Source of the DNA: Tannerella sp.
GTDB lineage: Bacteria; Bacteroidota; Bacteroidia; Bacteroidales; Tannerellaceae
NCBI GenBank assembly: GCA_031290635.1
Contig: JAITNE010000009.1
Coordinates: 1-5,939 of the forward strand
Direction: 5' to 3'
Length of the DNA stretch: 5,939 bases
Both the position numbers and the translations under genes were made by a program. This document shows positions 1-4,950 of this stretch, piece after piece (positions within the stretch are counted from its first letter, which is position 1; every line of letters starts with the position of its first letter). The notes under the pieces were generated by a model. It searched no databases, had not been told where the DNA came from, and saw only the letters and a list, made by a program, of their open reading frames with translations.

Positions 1-129
1 GTATGGGTAATCCTTTGATTCTCTTGCTCTTTGCTTTTCAGCGTTCCAATACTTTGGATCAATCATAATTCCAATAGAATACTTGAAACGCTTGGATTTT
101 CCTCTCTCATCTTGGTACTGGAACTTCAT
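1..129 (-). CDS. Tyrosine recombinase/integrase, N-terminal Arm domain (partial; start disrupted)
   Basis: This is the N-terminal end of a site-specific tyrosine recombinase; the catalytic domain lies beyond the left edge. The minus-strand translation contains FKYSIGIMIDPKYWNAEKQR. This matches the Arm DNA-binding domain of Bacteroidota phage and conjugative-transposon integrases, whose usual form is close to RLKYSTGxxIxPKYWN. The natural start is probably ATG at 186-184, giving MAKVHFNLKDSK, which is the expected first strand of the domain. That frame meets TAA at 150-148 (codon 13), then continues with KSSLVYMKF. The entry therefore begins at the first downstream ATG (129-127); GTG at 135-133 is an alternative. 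A restarted protein would lack the first beta strand of the Arm domain, so the gene may be a pseudogene. It heads away from the tRNA-Gln gene, which fits an element inserted at that tRNA. Family call is confident; functional status is not. Confidence 0.75.
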   Translation of the reverse strand, partial: MKFQYQDERGKSKRFKYSIGIMIDPKYWNAEKQRARESKDYPY

Positions 130-186
130 ATACACGAGAGAACTCTTTTATTTACTGTCTTTTAAGTTGAAATGTACTTTTGCCAT
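130..186 (-). pseudogene. Disrupted 5' end of the integrase frame (in-frame TAA at 150-148)
   Basis: Reading from ATG 186-184 gives twelve codons (MAKVHFNLKDSK), then TAA, then KSSLVYM in the same frame, joining the open integrase frame without a shift. Homologues read straight through here, so a single-base change of a sense codon such as GAA or AAA to TAA is the simplest explanation. The promoter-like TACCTTTG at 215-222 is placed correctly for this upstream ATG, which supports it as the original start. Confidence 0.6.
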
Positions 187-214
187 AAATAAAAATTTTA
201 ATTGGTTTATCTGG

Positions 215-222
215 CAAAGGTA
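215..222 (-). promoter_or_regulatory. Putative integrase promoter, -7 element TACCTTTG
   Basis: The minus strand reads TACCTTTG, an exact match to the Bacteroidota -7 consensus TAnnTTTG, 28 bases upstream of the ancestral integrase ATG at 186. The only upstream TTG is at 247-249, about 24 bases away. That is longer than the usual 19-21, and it sits inside the inverted repeat at 238-272. The -7 match is good and the -33 match weak. Confidence 0.5.
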
Positions 223-237
223 GGCATTGTTTTCCGA

Positions 238-272
238 ATGTACCCCCAAGCCTATTTTATTTGGGGGTACAT
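238..272. repeat. Perfect 12-bp inverted repeat ATGTACCCCCAA / TTGGGGGTACAT
   Basis: ATGTACCCCCAA (238-249) and TTGGGGGTACAT (261-272) are exact reverse complements separated by 11 AT-rich bases. The same 12-mer recurs at 357-368, with a shorter form at 372-380. The repeat lies between the integrase start and the tRNA attachment side and covers the likely -33 region of the integrase promoter. I infer recombinase or excisionase binding sites (arm-type), possibly doubling as an operator. As a hairpin it lacks a following T-tract, so it is not a typical terminator. Confidence 0.7.
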
Positions 273-320
273 AAATATACATAATACATTGATTTATAGA
301 TAGTTATTAATATTCAGCCA

Positions 321-352
321 TCCAAAACTTTAACTTAGTTTAACTTTTTGGA
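321..352. repeat. AT-rich dyad with internal direct repeat
   Basis: TCCAAAA (321-327) and TTTTGGA (346-352) are exact inverted repeats. Between them is the smaller dyad AACT-t-AGTT (332-340) and a direct repeat TTTAACTT (329-336 and 339-346) with a 10-base period. Symmetry around about 336 and helical phasing suggest a protein-binding site within the element end, perhaps for an excisionase or host bending protein. No function is proven. Confidence 0.4.
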
Positions 353-356
353 AACT

Positions 357-380
357 TTGGGGGTACATATAGGGGTACAT
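357..380. repeat. Direct copies of the (TTG)GGGGTACAT motif
   Basis: TTGGGGGTACAT occurs at 357-368, identical to the right arm of the inverted repeat at 261-272. GGGGTACAT follows at 372-380, after three bases and with one G fewer. Two neighbouring direct copies plus an inverted pair about 100 bp away is the arrangement expected of recombinase arm-type sites. Assignment to the adjacent integrase is inference from position. Confidence 0.6.
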
Positions 381-399
381 TTTTGAGGGGTTTTGAGGG
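381..399. repeat. Tandem TTTTGAGGG, 10-base period
   Basis: TTTTGAGGG occurs at 381-389 and again at 391-399, directly after the GGGGTACAT copies. The 10-base spacing puts both on the same face of the helix. It lies in the gene-free stretch between integrase and tRNA and probably belongs to the same recombination region, though two short copies could also be chance. Confidence 0.35.
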
Positions 400-488
400 T
401 GGGTAGACAATTGATTATTTGGTGGAAATATGGGTTGTGGTATTATTATTTCATTGATTATCAGTTAGTTATATTTGGGATGGGACGT

Positions 489-514
489 AAAAAAGAGGGC
501 GTAATTTACCCTCT
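489..514 (-). terminator. Intrinsic terminator of tRNA-Gln
   Basis: On the minus strand, AGAGGG (514-509), a 9-base loop and CCCTCT (499-494) form a perfect 6-bp hairpin followed by a run of T (494-489). It begins three bases after the tRNA discriminator base. If the element recombined within the tRNA 3' part, this terminator is element DNA replacing the original one. Confidence 0.8.
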
Positions 515-517
515 CGG

Positions 518-588
518 TTGTCTCATCAGGATTCGAACCTGAACAAACAGAACCAAAACCTGTTGTGCTGCCATTACACCATGAGACA
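518..588 (-). tRNA. tRNA-Gln (anticodon TTG)
   Basis: A full cloverleaf folds on the minus strand. The 7-bp acceptor stem is TGTCTCA/TGAGACA. The D stem is GTGT/GCAC around a 7-base loop containing GG. The anticodon stem is ACAGG/TCTGT with loop TTTTGGT, the T stem is TCAGG/CCTGA, and the T loop is TTCGAAT. The anticodon is TTG (bases 556-554), which reads CAA glutamine codons. The weak first pair T1-A72 is a glutamine-tRNA hallmark. The discriminator is A at 518 and CCA is not encoded, since the following bases read CCG. Its 3' end faces the integrase, marking it as the probable insertion target. Confidence 0.96.
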
Positions 589-626
589 AGGTGTGTTTTA
601 AGAAATATTTCGCCCTAAATGCACCG

Positions 627-658
627 CAAAGGTACATGTTTTATCTCATATCTGCAAA
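627..658 (-). promoter_or_regulatory. Promoter of tRNA-Gln
   Basis: On the minus strand, TTTG (658-655), a 20-base spacer and TACCTTTG (634-627) match the Bacteroidota sigma-70 (sigma-ABfr) consensus TTTG-N19-21-TAnnTTTG exactly. The predicted transcript starts near 620, giving a leader of about 32 bases before the tRNA 5' end at 588. A second TAACTTTG at 718-711 has no -33 partner. Confidence 0.75.
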
Positions 659-751
659 TTTTGGGAGAAAAAAATCTTGCGCGTGGCTAAAAATGTCGAT
701 TTTCGGGGCGCAAAGTTACTCATAATAATAATAGGACGTGCATTTCTGTCG

Positions 752-767
752 TATGTTATAAAACATA
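752..767. promoter_or_regulatory. Palindromic operator candidate upstream of EF-G2
   Basis: TATGTT (752-757), four bases ATAA, then AACATA (762-767) is a perfect 6-4-6 inverted repeat. Its centre lies about 67 bases upstream of the transcription start predicted from the -7 element at 813-820, a distance typical of an activator site. In Bacteroides thetaiotaomicron EF-G2 expression is reported to depend on the carbohydrate regulator Cur. I cannot say that this sequence is a Cur site, because I do not have its consensus. Confidence 0.4.
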
Positions 768-786
768 GTTGTGAAACAGCTATTTT

Positions 787-820
787 TTTGCTCGTTTGTC
801 GTGGAAATTTGTTACCTTCG
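787..820 (+). promoter_or_regulatory. Promoter of the EF-G2 gene
   Basis: TACCTTCG at 813-820 matches TAnnTTTG with one change that is common in this phylum. TTTG at 787-790 lies 22 bases upstream, slightly longer than usual. Initiation near 827 would give an A/T-rich leader of about 45 bases before ATG 872, without a Shine-Dalgarno sequence. The region 589-871 holds no gene. Confidence 0.5.
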
Positions 821-871
821 CACTCTTAATAACGAAATATTAATCAAAAATATAACTTAAAATCAAATCTT

Positions 872-3028
872 ATGAAGGTTTATCAGACAAGTGAAATTAA
901 GAACATCTCAATACTGGGAAGTTCAGGCGCCGGGAAAACCACCCTTACAGAGGCTATGCTCTATGAGGGTGGTGTAATAAAACGTCGCGGCTCGATTAAG
1001 GCAGGTACGACTGTCAGTGATTATTTTCCGGTAGAGAAGGAGTACGGTTATTCCGTTTTCTCTACTGTTTTTAGCGTGGAGTGGAACAACTTCAAGCTCA
1101 ACTTTATCGACTGTCCCGGCTCGGACGATTTCATAGGCGGCGCTGTTTCGGCGCTGAACGTTACGGACACGGCGCTGATGGTCATCAATGCACAGTATGG
1201 CGTTGAAGTCGGCACTATCAATCAGTTTCGTTACACCGAGCAGTTCCATAAGCCGGTGATCTTTATTATCAATCAGTTGGATAACGATAAGGCTGATTAC
1301 GACGCGGTAGTCTCGCAACTCAAGGACAACTACGGAAGCAAGGTAGTTCAGATTCAGTATCCTGTAACATGCGGCAGCTCTTTCAACGCCGTCATCGACG
1401 TGTTGAAGATGAAGATGTACCGCTGGAAGCCCGAAGGCGGAGTGCCTGAGGTGCTCGACATACCCGAAAGCGAAAGCGAAAGAGCTATTGAGTTGCAAAA
1501 ACAGCTGATAGAAGCGGCTGCCGAGCATGATGATTCGCTGTTGGAAAAATTTTTCGACCAGGGAGCGCTGAATGAGGACGAGATGCGTGCAGGCATCCGC
1601 GCAGGCTTGGTTTCGCGCGGTATGTTTCCTGTTTTCTGCGTATGTGCAGAGCGAGATATGTGCGTTCGCCGCACGCTCGAATTTCTCGGCAACGTAGTGC
1701 CTTGCACCGACAAGATGCCGCGCCTCGTTACTACCGATGGACGCGAAATCACACCCGACGCTAACGGTCCGACAAGCCTTTTCTTCTTCAAGACAACTAT
1801 CGAATCACATATCGGTCAGGTCTCTTATTTCAAGGTCATTTCGGGTAAAGTGAAATCAGGCGACGACCTGCAGAATGCCGACAGAGGCTCGAAAGAACGC
1901 ATTGCGCAGCTCTTCGTGGTGGACGGCCAGAATCGCAGCGAAGTAACCGAGATGGTAGCCGGCGACATAGGCGCTACGGTCAAACTCAAGGACGTGCGTC
2001 TCGGCAATACGCTTAACGGCAAGGGCGGCGACTATAAGTTCGATTTTATACGTTATCCGGAGCCTAAGTACCGTCGAGCCATCAAGGCAGTCAACGAATC
2101 GGATTCCGAGAAATTGAGCGAAATACTCACCCGCATGCACGAAGAAGACCCGACATGGCTGATAGAACTGTCCAAAGAACTGAAACAGACTATCGTTTCG
2201 GGTCAGGGCGAGTTCCACCTCCGCACATTGAAATGGCGCATCGAAAATAATGACAAACTGATGATAGAATATCTCGAACCGAAGATACCATATCGCGAAA
2301 CTATCACCAAGCAGGCGCGTGCCGATTATCGACACAAGAAACAGTCAGGCGGTGCAGGTCAGTTCGGCGAAGTGCACCTTATCATCGAGCCGTATTACGA
2401 AGGTATTCCGGCGCCGACGGTTTATAAGTTTGGCGGTCAGGAGTTTAAAATCAGCGTCCGCGATACTCAGGTGATAGAACTCGACTGGGGCGGCAAACTC
2501 GTCTTCATCAACAGTATCGTAGGCGGCTCTATTGACGCGCGTTTCATGCCGGCTATCCTTAAAGGTATCATGGCGCGAATGGAGCAGGGGCCGCTCACCG
2601 GCTCGTATGCTCGCGACGTCCGCGTCTGCGTTTACGACGGAAAGATGCACCCCGTTGACAGTAACGAAATATCCTTTATGCTTGCCGGACGCAATGCTTT
2701 TATAACAGCTTTCAAAGAATCAGGCCCCAAAATACTTGAGCCTATATATGATATAGAAGTGTTTGTACCCGCTGATTTCATGGGCGATGTGATGAGCGAC
2801 CTGCAAGGACGGCGCGCTATCATCATGGGTATGAGCAGCGAGAAAGGATATGAGAAACTGATGGCTAAGGTGCCACTCAAAGAGATGTCCAGCTATTCGA
2901 CCTCTCTGAGTTCGATTTCTGGCGGACGCGCTTCATTCACAATGAAGTTTGCTTCCTACGAGTTAGTGCCTCAGGACGTTCAGGACAAGCTTCTCAAGGA
3001 ATATGCAGAAACTCAATCGGATGATTAA
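872..3028 (+). CDS. fusA2: Elongation factor G paralogue EF-G2 with altered GTPase centre
   Basis: This is a translational GTPase-family protein (718 aa, near the usual EF-G length) acting on the ribosome in tRNA-mRNA translocation. The G domain comes first, with P-loop GSSGAGKT (16-23), then domains II (about 305-395) and III (with SGQGEFHL). Domain IV has HKKQSGGAGQFGEV and the tip motif GKMHPVDS (His593). Domain V has EPIYDIEVFVPADFMGDV and GGRASFTMKF. The ribosome-contacting parts are well kept. The G domain is not: DTPGH is DCPGS (80-84), so the catalytic His is Ser84; NKxD is NQLD (134-137); the switch I RGIT is YGYS (58-61); the G5 SA is CA. This fits the Bacteroides EF-G2 type (BT2167 in B. 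thetaiotaomicron), reported to lack GTPase activity and to support growth under carbon limitation in the gut. ATG 872 is chosen because MKVYQTSEIKNISILG matches that family's N-terminus. Identity as EF-G2 is strong; loss of hydrolysis here is inferred from residues and homology. Confidence 0.93.
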   Translation: MKVYQTSEIKNISILGSSGAGKTTLTEAMLYEGGVIKRRGSIKAGTTVSDYFPVEKEYGYSVFSTVFSVEWNNFKLNFIDCPGSDDFIGGAVSALNVTDTALMVINAQYGVEVGTINQFRYTEQFHKPVIFIINQLDNDKADYDAVVSQLKDNYGSKVVQIQYPVTCGSSFNAVIDVLKMKMYRWKPEGGVPEVLDIPESESERAIELQKQLIEAAAEHDDSLLEKFFDQGALNEDEMRAGIRAGLVSRGMFPVFCVCAERDMCVRRTLEFLGNVVPCTDKMPRLVTTDGREITPDANGPTSLFFFKTTIESHIGQVSYFKVISGKVKSGDDLQNADRGSKERIAQLFVVDGQNRSEVTEMVAGDIGATVKLKDVRLGNTLNGKGGDYKFDFIRYPEPKYRRAIKAVNESDSEKLSEILTRMHEEDPTWLIELSKELKQTIVSGQGEFHLRTLKWRIENNDKLMIEYLEPKIPYRETITKQARADYRHKKQSGGAGQFGEVHLIIEPYYEGIPAPTVYKFGGQEFKISVRDTQVIELDWGGKLVFINSIVGGSIDARFMPAILKGIMARMEQGPLTGSYARDVRVCVYDGKMHPVDSNEISFMLAGRNAFITAFKESGPKILEPIYDIEVFVPADFMGDVMSDLQGRRAIIMGMSSEKGYEKLMAKVPLKEMSSYSTSLSSISGGRASFTMKFASYELVPQDVQDKLLKEYAETQSDD

Positions 3029-3046
3029 CTCATAATGATTTGTTAG

Positions 3047-3080
3047 AAAAGGGTTAGCCGCGACGGTCTGCCCTTTTTTT
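3047..3080. terminator. Shared terminator hairpin between convergent genes
   Basis: AAAAGGG (3047-3053) pairs with CCCTTTT (3071-3077). Inside it is a small inner stem, GCCG (3057-3060) with CGGT (3064-3067), around CGA. On the plus strand seven T (3074-3080) follow the C run, giving a good intrinsic terminator for EF-G2. The opposite strand ends TTTTCTAAC, so termination of the DUF2007 gene here is possible but weaker. The T-run overlaps the DUF2007 stop codon (3081-3079). Confidence 0.75.
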
Positions 3081-3474
3081 ATTTGACTTTGTTTAAAAGT
3101 ATGAGCAGAATGACCATTGCTATAATCACAAGGATAACAATAGACAGTTTTCGCGATAGTTTTTGCTTCCTAAGGTGTTCAGACTCGGCATACCCGGCGT
3201 TCTGCAATCGCGCCTCATCTTCCATAAACGCGAGGATGGAATCAGGAATCGCGTAATTATACTCTCGCATAATGTCTAAAGCCTGCGGAACGTCCTTTTC
3301 GAGCAGTTCTACTTTGGCCTCGACTATGTTGCCTAAAGCGCTACCGTAAATCACGTTGCTGCTAAGGCCGTCGCGGACATAGCAATCAACACCTTCCGAC
3401 TTGAGGAGGTTCATGAGCATCTCGGCCTCTGTAGCCTGCGCAAATCGCGCAACTTCAATCATTCTGTCTTTCAT
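3079..3474 (-). CDS. DUF2007-family protein with C-terminal membrane helix
   Basis: A small protein (131 aa from ATG 3474). Residues 5-70 read MIEVARFAQATEAEMLMNLL, then SEGVDCYVRD, then VKLLEKDVPQA-like text (here VELLEKDVPQALDIM). This is the compact alpha/beta fold of DUF2007, annotated as a putative signal-transducing or PII-like domain. A charged linker (about 75-105, ending LRKQKLSRK) precedes a hydrophobic helix SIVILVIIAMVILLILL and a short NKVK tail. This predicts a tail-anchored inner-membrane protein with the domain in the cytoplasm. The function of the family is unknown. A TTG at 3480 extends the frame by two codons, but ATG 3474 is preferred; ATG 3462 is also possible and matches the domain start MIEVARF. 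It converges on EF-G2 and is divergent from the oxidoreductase gene. Confidence 0.82.
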   Translation of the reverse strand: MKDRMIEVARFAQATEAEMLMNLLKSEGVDCYVRDGLSSNVIYGSALGNIVEAKVELLEKDVPQALDIMREYNYAIPDSILAFMEDEARLQNAGYAESEHLRKQKLSRKLSIVILVIIAMVILLILLNKVK

Positions 3475-3494
3475 AATCAATCAAATTAATAGTA

Positions 3495-3526
3495 CAAATG
3501 TACTGATTTTTTTCTGAAACGGGAAA
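3495..3526 (-). promoter_or_regulatory. Promoter of the DUF2007 gene
   Basis: The minus strand has TACATTTG (3502-3495), an exact TAnnTTTG, with TTTC (3526-3523) 20 bases upstream, one mismatch from TTTG. The start would be near 3488, so the leader is only about 14 bases to ATG 3474. It interleaves with the divergent promoter at 3511-3541. Confidence 0.6.
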
Positions 3527-3541
3527 TATTTTGTAATTTTG
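3511..3541 (+). promoter_or_regulatory. Promoter of the oxidoreductase lipoprotein gene
   Basis: TAATTTTG (3534-3541) matches TAnnTTTG exactly, and TTTC (3511-3514) lies 19 bases upstream, one mismatch from TTTG. Predicted start near 3548 gives a leader of about 29 bases to ATG 3577. The -33 elements of this promoter and the opposite one overlap in span, so the two polymerases cannot bind together. Confidence 0.6.
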
Positions 3542-3576
3542 CTGTTACATTATTCACACATTATCAATTGAAAACG

Positions 3577-4950
3577 ATGAAAATTTTTAGTTTATTTATT
3601 GTAATCATGTTGTTATCAAGCTTTTCGTGTACAACGAAAAAAGCCGAAACAAGCGAAGTGAAGTTGATAACCCTTGACCCGGGACATTTTCATGCCGCTC
3701 TGGTTCAAAAAACTTCCTATCCGGGCGTCAGTCCTGTTGTCTATGTCTATGCCCCGGCCGGAGCCGACCTTGATGAGCATCTGAAAAAAATAAGCGCCTA
3801 TAATGCAAGAACGGATAATCCGACCGCTTGGGAAGAGATTATCTATTCAAAGCCGGATTTTCTTGACGCCATGCTGAAAGACAAAAAGGGCAACGTGATG
3901 GTAACCGCAGGTAATAACGGCAAAAAGACCGAATATATCCGTCGTACACTTGCCGCCGGTATCAATGTGCTGGCCGACAAACCTATGGCTATCAATGTAG
4001 AAGATTTTGAGACGCTGAAAGAGTGTTTTGACCTCGCCAAACAGAACGGTTTGTTGCTGTATGATATTATGACTGAGCGTTTTGAGATTACTACAATTCT
4101 ACAAAGGGAATTTTCGATGATACCGGCTGTTTACGGCAAGCAACTGAGCGGTACTATCGATGAACCGGGTATTGTCAAGGAGAGCGTGCACCATTTCTTC
4201 AAGACCGTTTCGGGAGTTCCGCTTATTCGACCGGCATGGTTTTTTGACGTCAACCAACAAGGCGAGGGTGTAGTAGATGTTACAACTCATCTTGTCGATC
4301 TGGTTCAGTGGGAATGTTTTCCCAATCAAACAATTGATTATCAGTCGGATATTGAGCTGCTTGACGCCAAACACTGGACAACAGCAATCTCGCCCGCACA
4401 ATTTAAGGAAGTAACCGGATTAGACCGATATCCCGATTATTTGGCGAAAGATGTGCTAAATGATTCTCTGCAAGTCTATTCCAACGGCAATATTTTCTAT
4501 AAAATACGCGGCATAAACGCCAAAGTATCAGTCATTTGGAACTATACTTATCCCGAAGGAGGCGGAGATACGCATTACTCGGTGATGAAGGGCGACAAGG
4601 CTAATCTCATCATCGTGCAGGGCAAGGAGCAGAGCTACAAGCCTGTACTGTATATCAAACATATTGGTTCGGACGCGCCGGATAGCTATGAGAAAGACTT
4701 GCAGCAATCGTTGTCAACCATTACGAAAAAGTATGCAGGCATCAGTCTAAAGAAGATTGAAAACGATACTTGGGAAGTAGTTGTGCCGAAAGAATACCAT
4801 ACCGGTCATGAAGAGCACTTCGGACAGGTTACCGCTAACTTCCTCAAGTACCTTACAGACAGCTCAATGCCTGCTTGGGAAGCTCCTAATATGCTCGCTA
4901 AATATTACGTTACAACTCACGCCCTCGAACTCGCTAAGAAAAAGCAGTAA
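3577..4950 (+). CDS. Gfo/Idh/MocA-like oxidoreductase lipoprotein (Oxidoreduct_C type)
   Basis: A 457-aa protein with a lipoprotein signal: MKIF, a hydrophobic core, then SSFSC with acylation expected at Cys18, so it is exported and membrane-anchored. The N-terminal half is a Gfo/Idh/MocA Rossmann-type domain, starting VKLITLDPGHFHAAL in place of the usual GxGxxG loop. The half continues with AGNNGKKT (111-118) and LADKPM, where Lys135 is the family's EKP lysine. Then come YDIMTERFE, VKESVHHFFK and DVTTHLVDLVQW (His238, Asp241), at positions where relatives hold substrate and catalytic residues. The rest resembles the putative oxidoreductase C-terminal domain. Likely role is NAD(H)-dependent oxidation, or redox-neutral cleavage, of a sugar or glycoside outside the cytoplasm; the substrate is not readable. 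The ATG at 3577 is chosen over TTG 3568 because it starts the signal peptide cleanly. It stops immediately against the convergent DUF6807 gene. Confidence 0.87.
   Translation: MKIFSLFIVIMLLSSFSCTTKKAETSEVKLITLDPGHFHAALVQKTSYPGVSPVVYVYAPAGADLDEHLKKISAYNARTDNPTAWEEIIYSKPDFLDAMLKDKKGNVMVTAGNNGKKTEYIRRTLAAGINVLADKPMAINVEDFETLKECFDLAKQNGLLLYDIMTERFEITTILQREFSMIPAVYGKQLSGTIDEPGIVKESVHHFFKTVSGVPLIRPAWFFDVNQQGEGVVDVTTHLVDLVQWECFPNQTIDYQSDIELLDAKHWTTAISPAQFKEVTGLDRYPDYLAKDVLNDSLQVYSNGNIFYKIRGINAKVSVIWNYTYPEGGGDTHYSVMKGDKANLIIVQGKEQSYKPVLYIKHIGSDAPDSYEKDLQQSLSTITKKYAGISLKKIENDTWEVVVPKEYHTGHEEHFGQVTANFLKYLTDSSMPAWEAPNMLAKYYVTTHALELAKKKQ

Larger units (their letters stand above)
187..488. other. Gene-free element end (attachment region) between integrase and tRNA-Gln
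   Basis: I find no credible coding sequence here on either strand. The stretch is AT-rich, holds the repeats listed separately, and lies between an outward-facing integrase and the 3' end of a tRNA gene. That is where an integrated element keeps its attachment-site arm. The core crossover sequence would be a copy of the tRNA 3' part, and its partner copy lies at the far end of the element, outside the window. The att assignment is therefore inference. Confidence 0.5.

Noticed and set aside
238..272. Inverted repeat considered as an intrinsic terminator or a CRISPR-like repeat
   Set aside because: Neither side has a T-run directly after the stem, and the copies are neither regularly spaced nor separated by unique spacers of constant length.
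411..461. TTGATTAT at 411-418 and 454-461
   Set aside because: An 8-base AT-rich repeat is expected by chance in this stretch and has no symmetry or phasing with the other repeats.
711..718. Second TAACTTTG -7-like element on the minus strand upstream of tRNA-Gln
   Set aside because: No TTG or TTTG lies 19-21 bases upstream, and the tRNA already has a complete promoter at 627-658.
923..1528. Long minus-strand open frame (201 codons) inside the EF-G2 gene
   Set aside because: It lies wholly antisense to a gene with clear family motifs throughout and its translation resembles no family. Other antisense frames at 1354-1791, 1825-2335, 2345-2650 and 2632-2880 are rejected for the same reason.
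3568..3576. TTG start three codons upstream of the oxidoreductase ATG
   Set aside because: ATG 3577 begins a standard lipoprotein signal peptide, and nothing favours the TTG.
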